Source of the DNA: Rhodobacteraceae bacterium UBA1943
Lineage (GTDB): Bacteria; Pseudomonadota; Alphaproteobacteria; Rhodobacterales; Rhodobacteraceae
Direction: 5' to 3'
DNA: 12,072 nt
Assembly: GCA_002336845.1 (NCBI GenBank)
Contig: DDEX01000048.1
Coordinates: 1 to 12,072 of the forward strand
Part shown: positions 1 to 6,723 of the stretch, piece by piece
Layout of the letters: each line of letters starts with the position of its first letter
Position numbering within the stretch: position 1 is the stretch's first letter
The notes under the pieces: generated by a model
Database searches by the model: none
Told to the model about the DNA's origin: nothing
What the model saw: only the letters and a program-made list of their open reading frames with translations
Translations under genes and position numbers: made by a program

Positions 1-1488
1 GCGGGCGGGGTGCCGGCGATGTGCGACGGCGTCACCCAGGGCCAGACCGGCATGGAGATGAGCCTGTTCTCGCGCGACGTCATCGCCATGGCGGCCGGGG
101 TCGCGCTCTGCCACAACACCTTCGACGCCGCGCTCTTCCTCGGGGTCTGCGACAAGATCGTGCCGGGCCTCGTCATGGCGGCCGCGACCTTCGGCCACCT
201 GCCCGCGCTCTTCGTGCCGTCGGGTCCCATGACCTCGGGCCTGCCGAACGACGAAAAGTCGAAGGTCCGGCAGGCCTGGGCAGAAGGCAAGGCGGGGCGG
301 GCCGACCTGATGGCGGCAGAAATGGCCAGCTATCACGGGCCGGGCACCTGCACCTTCTACGGCACCGCGAACACCAACCAGATGCTGATGGAGTTCATGG
401 GCCTGCACCTGCCGGGCGCCAGCTTCGTCAACCCCGGCACCCCCCTGCGCGAGGCGCTGACCACGGCGGCGGTGGAGCGCGCGGCGACCATCACCGCCTT
501 GGGGAATGATTTCCGCCCGGCAGGCGAAATTCTGGACGAACGCGCCTTTGTCAACGGCATCGTCGGCCTGATGGCGACGGGTGGATCGACCAACCTTGTC
601 CTGCACCTGCCCGCCATGGCGCGGGCGGCGGGGGTTCTGCTGGACCTGTCCGATTTCGACGATCTGTCGCAGGCTGTCCCGCTGATGGCCAAGGTTTACC
701 CGAACGGCCTGGCCGACGTGAACCATTTCCACGCCGCCGGGGGCCTGCAATTCCTGATCGGGCAGCTCTTGGATGCGGGCCTGCTGCACGCCGATGCCAA
801 GACCGTGGCGGGCGACGGGTTGCACCTTTACCGGCAGGAACCGAAGCTGGAAGATGGCCGCCTGACCTGGGCCGACGGCCCGGCGGAAAGCCTGAATGAC
901 AAGATCGTCCGCCCCGCCACCAATCCGTTCCAGCCCACCGGCGGCTTGCGCCAACTGGCGGGCAACCTGGGGCGCGGGGTGATCAAGGTGTCTGCCGTCG
1001 CGCCGGAACGCCATGTGGTCGAGGCGCCGGTGCGCGTGTTCCACGACCAGGAATCGGTGAAACTGGCCTTCAAGGCGGGCGAGTTCACCGCCGACACCAT
1101 CGTCGTCGTCCGCTTTCAGGGCCCGCAGGCCAACGGGATGCCGGAACTGCACTCGCTGACGCCGGTGCTGTCGGTCCTGCAAGACCGGGGACTGAAGGTG
1201 GCCCTGGTCACCGATGGCCGCATGTCGGGCGCCAGCGGCAAGGTTCCGGCGGCGATCCATGTCAGCCCAGAGGCTGCGACCGGCGGCCCTCTTGCCCTGC
1301 TGCGTGACGGCGATGTCGTGCGGCTCGATGCGGTTGCGGGCACGCTCTCCACCACCGCCGACCTGACCAGCCGCACCATGGTGCGCCCCGACCTGTCAGC
1401 CAACAGCCACGGCATCGGGCGCGAGCTGTTCGAATCCTTCCGCCGCAACGTCGGCACCGCCGAAACCGGCGCCGCCGTGGTTGTATAA
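1..1488 (+). CDS. edd: 6-phosphogluconate dehydratase, 5'-truncated by window edge
   Basis: This enzyme dehydrates 6-phospho-D-gluconate to 2-keto-3-deoxy-6-phosphogluconate, the first committed Entner-Doudoroff step, in the cytoplasm. The reading frame is open from base 1, so the true start lies upstream and 495 residues are visible. Both IlvD/Edd signatures are present: CDKIVPG near 157 bp and LVTDGRMSG near 1205 bp. Cysteines in MCDG, VCDK and CTFYGTANTNQ match the cluster-binding cysteines of the family. The last two are 67 residues apart, the same spacing as Cys154 and Cys221 of the E. coli enzyme as I remember it, so roughly 105 N-terminal residues are missing. The CTFYGTANTNQ wording and the eda neighbour favour Edd over dihydroxy-acid dehydratase IlvD. 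The gene ends in TAA, 146 bp before eda, and the two are probably co-transcribed. The promoter is outside the window. Confidence 0.95.
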   Translation, partial: AGGVPAMCDGVTQGQTGMEMSLFSRDVIAMAAGVALCHNTFDAALFLGVCDKIVPGLVMAAATFGHLPALFVPSGPMTSGLPNDEKSKVRQAWAEGKAGRADLMAAEMASYHGPGTCTFYGTANTNQMLMEFMGLHLPGASFVNPGTPLREALTTAAVERAATITALGNDFRPAGEILDERAFVNGIVGLMATGGSTNLVLHLPAMARAAGVLLDLSDFDDLSQAVPLMAKVYPNGLADVNHFHAAGGLQFLIGQLLDAGLLHADAKTVAGDGLHLYRQEPKLEDGRLTWADGPAESLNDKIVRPATNPFQPTGGLRQLAGNLGRGVIKVSAVAPERHVVEAPVRVFHDQESVKLAFKAGEFTADTIVVVRFQGPQANGMPELHSLTPVLSVLQDRGLKVALVTDGRMSGASGKVPAAIHVSPEAATGGPLALLRDGDVVRLDAVAGTLSTTADLTSRTMVRPDLSANSHGIGRELFESFRRNVGTAETGAAVVV

Positions 1489-1518
1489 CACCAGACCGCG
1501 CGCCCGGCCCTAATCTTC

Positions 1519-1589
1519 GCCTCCGGCGGGGATATTCATGCCAAGATGAAGCCCCCTTTCACATTGGCCTAAATATACCCGCCGGAAGC
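1519..1589. repeat. Large imperfect inverted repeat between edd and eda
   Basis: Two 30-nt arms, 1519-1548 and 1560-1589, are inverted copies of each other with about 24 of 30 positions matching, around an 11-nt pyrimidine-rich loop. Each arm reads outside-in as GCYTCCGGCGGG, then an AT-rich TATTY core, then GCCAA. From memory, sequence of the type CCTCCGGCGGGGATATTT recurs downstream of genes in Rhodobacteraceae genomes, so this may be two head-to-head copies of a dispersed element. A transcript would fold into a long stem, which could attenuate or stabilise the edd-eda mRNA or end edd transcription. There is no U-tract directly after the right arm. No second copy occurs in this window. Confidence 0.7.
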
Positions 1590-1623
1590 ATCCGCCCTTT
1601 CAACCGCCCCGCCGTCTGGGCAC

Positions 1624-1628
1624 AGGAG
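1624..1628 (+). promoter_or_regulatory. Ribosome binding site of eda
   Basis: AGGAG lies 6 nt before the ATG at 1635 and fixes that codon as the eda start. Confidence 0.75.
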
Positions 1629-1634
1629 ACCGCC

Positions 1635-2279
1635 ATGACCCCCGCCGAACAATCGCTGAAAGCCGCCGAGATCTGCCGTCTGGCCCCCGTTGTGCCGGTG
1701 CTGGTGATTGACGATCTGGCCCATGCCGCCCCCTTGGCGCAGGCGCTGGTGGCCGGTGGCCTGCCCGCGCTGGAGGTGACGTTGCGCACCCCCTGCGCGC
1801 TGGACGCCATCCGCGCGATGGCGGAGGTTCCGGGCGGCGTTGTGGGTGCTGGCACCTTGCTAACCCCCGCAGATGTGAAAGCGGCCAAGGCCGCGGGCGC
1901 AAAATTTGGCGTCTCGCCCGGCGCGACCGACCGGATCATTGCCGCCTGCGAGGACGAGGGCCTGCCCCTGCTGCCCGGTGCCGCGACCGCCAGCGAGATC
2001 ATGGCCCTTCTGGAAAAGGGCTTTACCGTGCAGAAGTTCTTTCCTGCCGAGCAGGCGGGCGGCGCGGCTTACCTGAAATCCATCGGCTCGCCCATTCCGC
2101 AGGTGAAATTCTGCCCAACGGGCGGCATTTCCCTGAAAATCGCGCCGGATTACCTTGGGTTGAAGAATATCCTCTGCGTCGGCGGTAGCTGGGTTGCCCC
2201 CAAGGACGCCATGGCGCGCGGCGACTGGGCCGCGATCACCAAACTTGCCGCCGAAGCCGCCGCCCTTCCGCGGGCTTAA
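1635..2279 (+). CDS. eda: 2-keto-3-deoxy-6-phosphogluconate (KDPG) aldolase
   Basis: A 214-residue cytoplasmic class I aldolase that splits KDPG into pyruvate and glyceraldehyde-3-phosphate, the second Entner-Doudoroff step. The family also acts on 4-hydroxy-2-oxoglutarate. Visible landmarks are Glu47 and Arg51 in LEVTLRTP (E. coli Glu45 and Arg49), the GAGT loop at 71-75, the Schiff-base lysine Lys134 in VQKFFPAE (E. coli Lys133), and the phosphate-binding PTGG (161-164) and GGSW (183-186) loops. Length is normal for the family (E. coli 213). The ATG at 1635 follows a good AGGAG. The gene lies directly behind edd, as in many proteobacteria. Its TAA stop is embedded in the palindrome TTAA, which also ends the opposing small gene, so no intrinsic terminator fits between them. 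Confidence 0.97.
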   Translation: MTPAEQSLKAAEICRLAPVVPVLVIDDLAHAAPLAQALVAGGLPALEVTLRTPCALDAIRAMAEVPGGVVGAGTLLTPADVKAAKAAGAKFGVSPGATDRIIAACEDEGLPLLPGAATASEIMALLEKGFTVQKFFPAEQAGGAAYLKSIGSPIPQVKFCPTGGISLKIAPDYLGLKNILCVGGSWVAPKDAMARGDWAAITKLAAEAAALPRA

Positions 2280-2545
2280 AGACCCACCCGGGCCGCACGC
2301 CCCCCGCGCCGCTTTGGCGCCTCGGGGGCGGTCAAGGCCGCCTCCAGCACGCCGGTCATCGGATGGCCGGGGTTTCCACTGGCATATTCCGCCAACAGAC
2401 TGCGCAGGGCATCGGGCGTATTGGCGCCCAACGGCAGGCTCAGCGCCCAATCCATGAAGATCGACCGGCATTCACCAAGGGTGATCCCCTCGATCCGATA
2501 GCTTTCGCGCACCAGCCCCTTGGGGTCAGCCTGCCGCAGATCCAT
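2276..2545 (-). CDS. Small conserved-looking hypothetical protein downstream of glnE
   Basis: An 89-residue protein of unknown function that I cannot assign to a named family. I start it at the ATG at 2545 because GGGGAG lies 7 nt upstream; an in-frame ATG at 2572 would have its start inside glnE by 47 nt and no comparable site. Residues 1-53 are a mixed, globular-looking stretch with a charged start (MDLRQADPKGLVRESYRIEG) and a central ECRSIFMDWALSLP helix-like segment. The tail from about residue 72 is Pro/Arg/Gly-rich and probably disordered (PKRRGGRAARVGL). There is no signal peptide, membrane segment or Cys pair. It overlaps the last 20 nt of glnE in another frame, which implies co-transcription and translational coupling. 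Its TAA stop shares the TTAA palindrome with the eda stop. Coding status rests on the ribosome binding site, the coupling and the ordered composition. Confidence 0.75.
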   Translation of the reverse strand: MDLRQADPKGLVRESYRIEGITLGECRSIFMDWALSLPLGANTPDALRSLLAEYASGNPGHPMTGVLEAALTAPEAPKRRGGRAARVGL

Positions 2546-5336
2546 CGCCCGTCTCCCCATTGGCACCCCCAAGATGCGCCGTCATCACACGGTCCACCAC
2601 CGCCGTCGCCTCATCCAGCCGCGCGGTCAGGTCGGGCACTGTCGCCTCGCCCGCCTCGCGCAGCAGGAAAGCCCGCGCGCCTTCGCCCAAGGTGGCCGGA
2701 TCGACGATCCGGTCCGACAACAGGCGCGACGCCGCATGGAGCCGCCAGTAAAGCCTGTAGGCAGACAGCACCGCCTGCGCGTCGGAATCCGACGCTTTTG
2801 CGGCCTTTACCCCCGCCTGCACCTGCCGTTCGATCTGCCGCGCCGGGCTGGCCGATTGCAGCGCCATGACTTGCGCGAACAATTCCACATCCATCATCCG
2901 GCCCGCGCCGCGCTTGGCATCCCACGGGCCTTCCGCCGGTTTCGCCGCCGCCAGCCGGGCGCGCATGTCGGCCACATCGGGCAGCACCTGCGTGCCTTGC
3001 CCCTTCAGCGCAATCACCTCGCGCCGCGCCGCCTCGACTTCGGCCGCAAGACCTGCATCGCCCGCCAGCACCCGCGCCCGCGTCAGCGCCAGATGCTCCC
3101 AGGTCCAGGCTTCGGTCATCTGATAGCCACGCCAGCTTTCGATCGAGGTGGCCACCGGGCCCTGCCGGCCCGAAGGGCGCAGGCGCATGTCCACCTCGTA
3201 TAGCCGCCCCTCGGCGGTTTGCGCGGTAAGGGCCGTCACCATCGCCTGCGTCAGCCGCGCGAAATACTGGCGCGTCGGCAAAGGGCGGCGGCCTTCGGAG
3301 GCCTCGGCCCCACCCGCGTCATAGATGACGATCAGGTCAAGGTCGGACGCCGCGTTCAACCGCGCCGCGCCAAGGCTTCCCATGCCGATCACCACCGCGC
3401 CACGCCCCGGCTGCGCACCATGCTTGGCCTCGAAATCCGCCACGACCACCGGCCACAGGGCGGCAATCACCGCCTCGGCCAGATCGGCATAGAGTTTTCC
3501 CGCCTCGAACCCGTCGATCAGGCCGCGCAGGTGGTGCACGCCCACCCGGAAGTGCCATTCCTTCTGCCAGCGCCGCGCGGTATCCAGCCGCGCCTCGTAA
3601 TCCGGCACCTCGGCCAGCCGTGCGGCAAGTTCCTCGCGCAGGGCCGCCATGCCGGGCCAGGGCGCCCAGAAACTGCCGCCGATCACCGCATCCAACACGC
3701 CCGAATTGCGCGACAGATGGCGGGCAAGGTCGGGCGCGGTGCCTGCGATGTCGATGATCAGATCGACCAGCGCCGGGTTCGCCTCGAACAGAGAGAACAC
3801 CTGCACGCCCGCAGGCAGCCCTTTCAGGAACCCGTCCAGCGCCATCAGCGCCTCGTCAGGGTGGGCCACGCGGGCCAGCCGTTTCAAAAGCGCAGGCCGC
3901 AAGCGGCGGAATATGCCTTGCGCCCGGTCGCTGCGCAGGCAGGGATAGGCGCTCCAACCCTGCACCACGGTGCGGGCATGGTCGGAAAGCTCTGGCCCCT
4001 CCTCGGCCTCGGATGGCGCAAAGAAGCCCTCGGTCAGGCGGTTGGTCCGCTCCAGCCGGTCCAGGTAGTCGCGGCGAAAGCTGGCCGCATCCTGCCCGCA
4101 AAAGGCGGCGATGCGGGCGACGCCTTCGGCGGTGGCGGGCATCTCATGCGTTTGCGCGTCGTTCACCATCTGCAAGCGGTGCTCGACCTCGCGGTGGCAG
4201 CGGTAAAGGTCGGAAAGCTCCTCCGCTGCCGCTTCTGGCACCCACCCTTGCCGTGCCAGTGCGGCCAGCCCGCCCAGCGTGGTGCGGTCGCGCAAGGATG
4301 GGTCGCGCCCCCCGGCAATCAATTGCCGTGTCTGGGTAAAGAATTCGATCTCGCGGATGCCGCCTTGCCCCAGCTTCAGATCATGCCCCTCCACCTCGAC
4401 CCGGCCGTTCAGGCCGCGGTGGGCGCGGATGCGCAGGCGCATGTCATGGGCGTCCTGAATCGCGGCGAAATCCAGATGCTTGCGCCAGACGAACGGCGTC
4501 AGCGTCTTCAGAAACCGCTCGCCTGCCGCCAGATCGCCCCCACAGGGCCGTGCCTTGATATAGGCCGCGCGCTCCCATGTCCGCCCCTCGGCCTCGTAAT
4601 AGCCATAGGCCGCCGCCATCGAGATGCAGACGGGCGTCACGCTGGCATCGGGGCGCAGCCGCAGGTCGGTGCGAAAGACATAGCCATCGCCCGTCACATC
4701 CGACAGCAGCGCCGCCATCTTGCGCGTCACGCGGATAAAGGCCGCCCGCGCCTCTTGCCAATCCGCGCCATAGCGGTCCTGATCGAACAGGCAGATCAGG
4801 TCGATGTCAGAGGAATAGTTCAATTCCCCCGCCCCCATCTTGCCCATGGCCAGCGCGAACATCCCCGCGCCCGTCGCCGCATCGCCGTCGCCCTGCCCCG
4901 GCAGCTTGCCGCGCCGGATCTCGTCGGCCACCAGCCGGGTAATCGCCAGATGCACCGCCCGGTCGGCCAGCGCGGTCAGCGCCGCCGTCACCGTCATCAC
5001 CGGCCAGACCCCGCCCAGATCGGCAAGCGCCGTAAGCAGCGCGGCCCGCCGCTTGGCCTGACGCAAGGCATCGCCCAACTGATCCAGCGGAACCTGATCC
5101 AGCGGCGCCAGAATGCCGTCGAACGCCGCCTCGGGCGCCTCTGCCAGTGCCCCGCGCAGCCACTCGCCTTCACGCCGCATCAGGTCGCGCAAATAGGGCG
5201 AACAGCCCGCCGCCCCCTCGATCAGCCCGCGAAACTCGGGCGGCAGGTCGGACAGTCCGGCCCAGGCATCGGCCCCCTGCACCGGATCGAACGGAATGGG
5301 ATGACGGGTCAGGCGGGCGGTAAGGTTCTGGCTCAT
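2526..5336 (-). CDS. glnE: Bifunctional glutamine synthetase adenylyltransferase / adenylyl-removing enzyme
   Basis: GlnE adenylylates glutamine synthetase to switch it off and removes AMP by phosphorolysis to switch it on, under control of the PII protein; it acts in the cytoplasm in nitrogen control. The 936-residue product is close to E. coli GlnE (about 946). The N-terminal deadenylase nucleotidyltransferase domain shows SSDIDLICLFD with the acidic pair Asp177/Asp179, followed by GQGGIREIEFF near residue 325. The C-terminal adenylylase domain repeats the pattern as GMGSLGAARLNAASDLDL with Asp665/Asp667, followed by RMMDVELFAQ near 815. Both catalytic acidic pairs are intact, so both activities are expected. 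I start at the ATG at 5336; a TTG at 5360 is also in frame. The Shine-Dalgarno is weak (GGAA, 11 nt away). The end overlaps the following small gene by 20 nt. Confidence 0.96.
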   Translation of the reverse strand: MSQNLTARLTRHPIPFDPVQGADAWAGLSDLPPEFRGLIEGAAGCSPYLRDLMRREGEWLRGALAEAPEAAFDGILAPLDQVPLDQLGDALRQAKRRAALLTALADLGGVWPVMTVTAALTALADRAVHLAITRLVADEIRRGKLPGQGDGDAATGAGMFALAMGKMGAGELNYSSDIDLICLFDQDRYGADWQEARAAFIRVTRKMAALLSDVTGDGYVFRTDLRLRPDASVTPVCISMAAAYGYYEAEGRTWERAAYIKARPCGGDLAAGERFLKTLTPFVWRKHLDFAAIQDAHDMRLRIRAHRGLNGRVEVEGHDLKLGQGGIREIEFFTQTRQLIAGGRDPSLRDRTTLGGLAALARQGWVPEAAAEELSDLYRCHREVEHRLQMVNDAQTHEMPATAEGVARIAAFCGQDAASFRRDYLDRLERTNRLTEGFFAPSEAEEGPELSDHARTVVQGWSAYPCLRSDRAQGIFRRLRPALLKRLARVAHPDEALMALDGFLKGLPAGVQVFSLFEANPALVDLIIDIAGTAPDLARHLSRNSGVLDAVIGGSFWAPWPGMAALREELAARLAEVPDYEARLDTARRWQKEWHFRVGVHHLRGLIDGFEAGKLYADLAEAVIAALWPVVVADFEAKHGAQPGRGAVVIGMGSLGAARLNAASDLDLIVIYDAGGAEASEGRRPLPTRQYFARLTQAMVTALTAQTAEGRLYEVDMRLRPSGRQGPVATSIESWRGYQMTEAWTWEHLALTRARVLAGDAGLAAEVEAARREVIALKGQGTQVLPDVADMRARLAAAKPAEGPWDAKRGAGRMMDVELFAQVMALQSASPARQIERQVQAGVKAAKASDSDAQAVLSAYRLYWRLHAASRLLSDRIVDPATLGEGARAFLLREAGEATVPDLTARLDEATAVVDRVMTAHLGGANGETGDGSAAG
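2553..2558 (-). promoter_or_regulatory. Ribosome binding site choosing the start of the small gene after glnE
   Basis: GGGGAG on the minus strand lies 7 nt before the ATG at 2545, inside the glnE coding sequence. It favours 2545 over the upstream in-frame ATG at 2572. Confidence 0.6.
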
Positions 5337-5342
5337 GCGACA

Positions 5343-5371
5343 AGCATTTCCGGCAACCAAACCAACGTCAA
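5343..5371 (-). promoter_or_regulatory. Candidate glnE promoter
   Basis: On the minus strand TTGACG (5371-5366) is followed after 17 nt by AATGCT (5348-5343). The -35 match is good (TTGAC) and the -10 match is 3 of 6. Transcription would begin about at 5336, the A of the glnE ATG, which would give a leaderless message. The -10 call is weak. Confidence 0.3.
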
Positions 5372-5524
5372 GTCAACCGATTTCAGATGCCTTGCATAGC
5401 CCGGCACAACCGCGGACGGCCACCGCAGGATCGCAAGGGCGATGCGACCTACAGATCGTGAAAAGGCCAGATTATCTTCCTTGTGTTGCCCAAATCAAAT
5501 CTGAGGATAGTTTTCATCATGTTT

Positions 5525-5528
5525 GGAG
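5525..5528 (+). promoter_or_regulatory. Ribosome binding site choosing a GTG start
   Basis: GGAG lies 7 nt before the GTG at 5536. That start places a signal peptide exactly at the N-terminus, so it decides the start of the secreted protein, although the frame stays open further upstream. Confidence 0.6.
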
Positions 5529-5535
5529 TGAACGA

Positions 5536-5886
5536 GTGAATTGTTATAAGATCAAAGCTTTGGCCCTGTCTTTCCTGACCATCCCGGCGCTTTATACGTT
5601 GCCCGCCCAGGCCGGTGGCGTGGCCGAACCAATTCAGGAGCCGGGATACACGACCGCCCCTGCCGACGCCTGCGCGAAAGGCATGACCTTTAACAAGGCG
5701 CAGTCGAAGTGCCTTCGGACGAATGCAGGAAATAATGACCATGGCGAAGGTCAGAATGGTAACGGTGGCAACAACCCCGGCGGCAGTGGTGGCAACAGCC
5801 CCGGCGGCGACGACGGCGACGACACCGGCAGCGGCGGCAACAATCCTGGCGGCGGCGGCAGCGGCCAAGGTGGCTCTGGCAACTGA
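5536..5886 (+). CDS. Small secreted Gly/Asn/Asp-rich protein of unknown function
   Basis: A 116-residue protein I do not recognise. It starts at GTG 5536, chosen because GGAG lies 7 nt upstream and because a signal peptide begins there: a short basic start (NCYKIK), a hydrophobic core (ALALSFLTIPALYTL) and a type I cleavage site after PAQA near residue 26. The mature part begins GGVAEP and carries one two-cysteine module, CAKGMTFNKAQSKC, which could form a disulfide in the periplasm or outside the cell. Everything after about residue 62 is low-complexity Gly/Asn/Ser/Asp with three GGN[NS]PGG repeats (5764-5784, 5788-5808, 5833-5853), probably disordered. It stands alone with its own A+T-rich upstream region and is followed by a hairpin. 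The two-Cys module resembles short secreted Cys modules common in Rhodobacteraceae, but no function can be given. Confidence 0.7.
   Translation: MNCYKIKALALSFLTIPALYTLPAQAGGVAEPIQEPGYTTAPADACAKGMTFNKAQSKCLRTNAGNNDHGEGQNGNGGNNPGGSGGNSPGGDDGDDTGSGGNNPGGGGSGQGGSGN
5764..5853 (+). repeat. Three 21-bp repeats encoding GGN[NS]PGG
   Basis: Copies at 5764-5784, 5788-5808 and 5833-5853 all read GGYGGCAACARYCCYGGCGGC-like and are in frame inside the secreted protein. Copies one and two are nearly tandem; the third follows an Asp/Thr-containing spacer. The array can expand or contract in steps of three bases without breaking the frame. Confidence 0.75.
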
Positions 5887-5920
5887 CTGGGCGTGACCGG
5901 CATCCAGACTGGATTTGGCA

Positions 5921-5953
5921 GGCATTGCACCGGCATCAGCCGCCTGCAATGCC
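5921..5953. terminator. Hairpin between convergent genes, possible bidirectional terminator
   Basis: GGCATTGCA (5921-5929) and TGCAATGCC (5945-5953) form a perfect 9-bp stem. Inside the loop CGGC-ATCA-GCCG adds 4 bp and closes with a tetraloop. It lies between the 3' ends of the secreted-protein gene and the lyxose isomerase gene, where a shared terminator would be expected. Neither flank has a clear run of T, so termination is inferred from position and stem strength. Confidence 0.5.
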
Positions 5954-5972
5954 CCGCCAGAAAGTTTGACAG

Positions 5973-6659
5973 TCACACAAGAAAGCTCTCGTAGTCCGAC
6001 ACCAAAAGATGCGTCGGCGACTCGTCTTCCTCGATCTCGGCAAACCGTCCGATCGGCTCGCGAAAGATGTTGTCGGTCAGATCGTCGTTCACGGTCGAAA
6101 CCTCGCCAATCAGCACATCGCCGCCTTCTCCCCAGAAGGCGTGCCAGTCGCCCGGCATCAGCGTGACCGATTCCCCCGGCGCCAGCCGCAGCTTGTCGCC
6201 GGCAGCGTAGGGCCGGTCGATCCCGTCACAGCGCACCAGCCCGCCACGATCTGGTGCAAACTTGCCCGCGTCGTCCGAACCAAACAGCTCCACCACCAAC
6301 GTGGCACCACCGCGGTTGATGATGTCCTCTGCCTTGATGACATGGGTGTGCATCGGCGACAGTTGGTCCTGCCGGGAAATCAGCAGCTTTTCGGCATAGC
6401 ACATGCCGCCGCCGCGTTGCAGGTCGGCCAGTTGCCCGTTGCGCAGGGTGAACAGGAACAGGCCCAGATCATCAAACCGGCCCTGCCCATAGTCGGTGAT
6501 GTCCCAGCCGCAGCGCCCCGCAATCACCCGGCCCGCCACATTGCGGCGCGCGCGAAATTCATCGGGCGACCAATAGGCAAAGGGTGGCAGGACAAAGCCG
6601 TAATGGCGGATCATCTCATCCGCCGCCGCCATGATCTGGTTGATCCGGGAACGCTTCAT
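5973..6659 (-). CDS. D-lyxose isomerase family protein (cupin sugar isomerase)
   Basis: A 228-residue cytoplasmic cupin predicted to interconvert D-lyxose and D-xylulose, and probably D-mannose and D-fructose, using a divalent metal such as Mn2+. It lines up along its whole length with the E. coli O157-type D-lyxose isomerase (227 residues): MKRSRIN start, LPPFAYWSP, GWD at 51, LFTLRNG near 69-75, CYAEK at 87, MHTH, KAEDIINRGG, and GDVLIGEVSTVNDD at 180-193. The metal ligands are visible as His104, His106, Glu111 and His173. I start at ATG 6659; the in-frame GTG two codons earlier lies within its ribosome binding site. No sugar kinase, transporter or regulator is adjacent, so the physiological substrate cannot be told from context. 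It is divergent from the DUF1304 gene with 64 bp between starts. Confidence 0.92.
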   Translation of the reverse strand: MKRSRINQIMAAADEMIRHYGFVLPPFAYWSPDEFRARRNVAGRVIAGRCGWDITDYGQGRFDDLGLFLFTLRNGQLADLQRGGGMCYAEKLLISRQDQLSPMHTHVIKAEDIINRGGATLVVELFGSDDAGKFAPDRGGLVRCDGIDRPYAAGDKLRLAPGESVTLMPGDWHAFWGEGGDVLIGEVSTVNDDLTDNIFREPIGRFAEIEEDESPTHLLVSDYESFLV

Positions 6660-6663
6660 TTCC

Positions 6664-6669
6664 ACCTCC
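6664..6669 (-). promoter_or_regulatory. Ribosome binding site of the lyxose isomerase gene
   Basis: GGAGGT on the minus strand lies 4 nt before the ATG at 6659. It overlaps the in-frame GTG at 6665, which excludes that GTG as the start. Confidence 0.7.
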
Positions 6670-6723
6670 GCCCTGTTTGCGCTAACCTACAGGCGAACCC
6701 GCCTGCCCGACAAGGAGAACCCG

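Larger units (their letters stand above)
5337..5535. other. Divergent intergenic region between glnE and the secreted-protein gene
   Basis: This 199-bp stretch separates the glnE start from the GTG of the small secreted protein. The glnE side holds the candidate minus-strand promoter above. A small hairpin, ATCGC-AAGG-GCGAT, lies at 5430-5443. The half nearest the plus-strand gene (about 5460-5530) is clearly more A+T-rich than the rest of the window, as expected for a promoter. The best but weak plus-strand pair is TTGTGT at 5481 and GATAGT at 5505 with 18 nt between. I see no RNA gene here. Confidence 0.5.

Noticed and set aside
3219..5399. A very long plus-strand open frame (over 700 codons) opposite glnE
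   Set aside because: It is antisense to a clearly real glnE, its product is Arg/His/Gln/Pro-rich with no domain, and long antisense frames are common in DNA this G+C-rich.
5335..5535. Extending the secreted protein upstream to about 183 residues
   Set aside because: It would bury the signal peptide in the middle of the protein and ignore the GGAG-GTG start; the upstream stretch reads as non-coding.
5902..5914. Palindrome ATCCAG-A-CTGGAT as a protein-binding site
   Set aside because: It is a single short dyad downstream of a stop codon with no partner site or promoter nearby.
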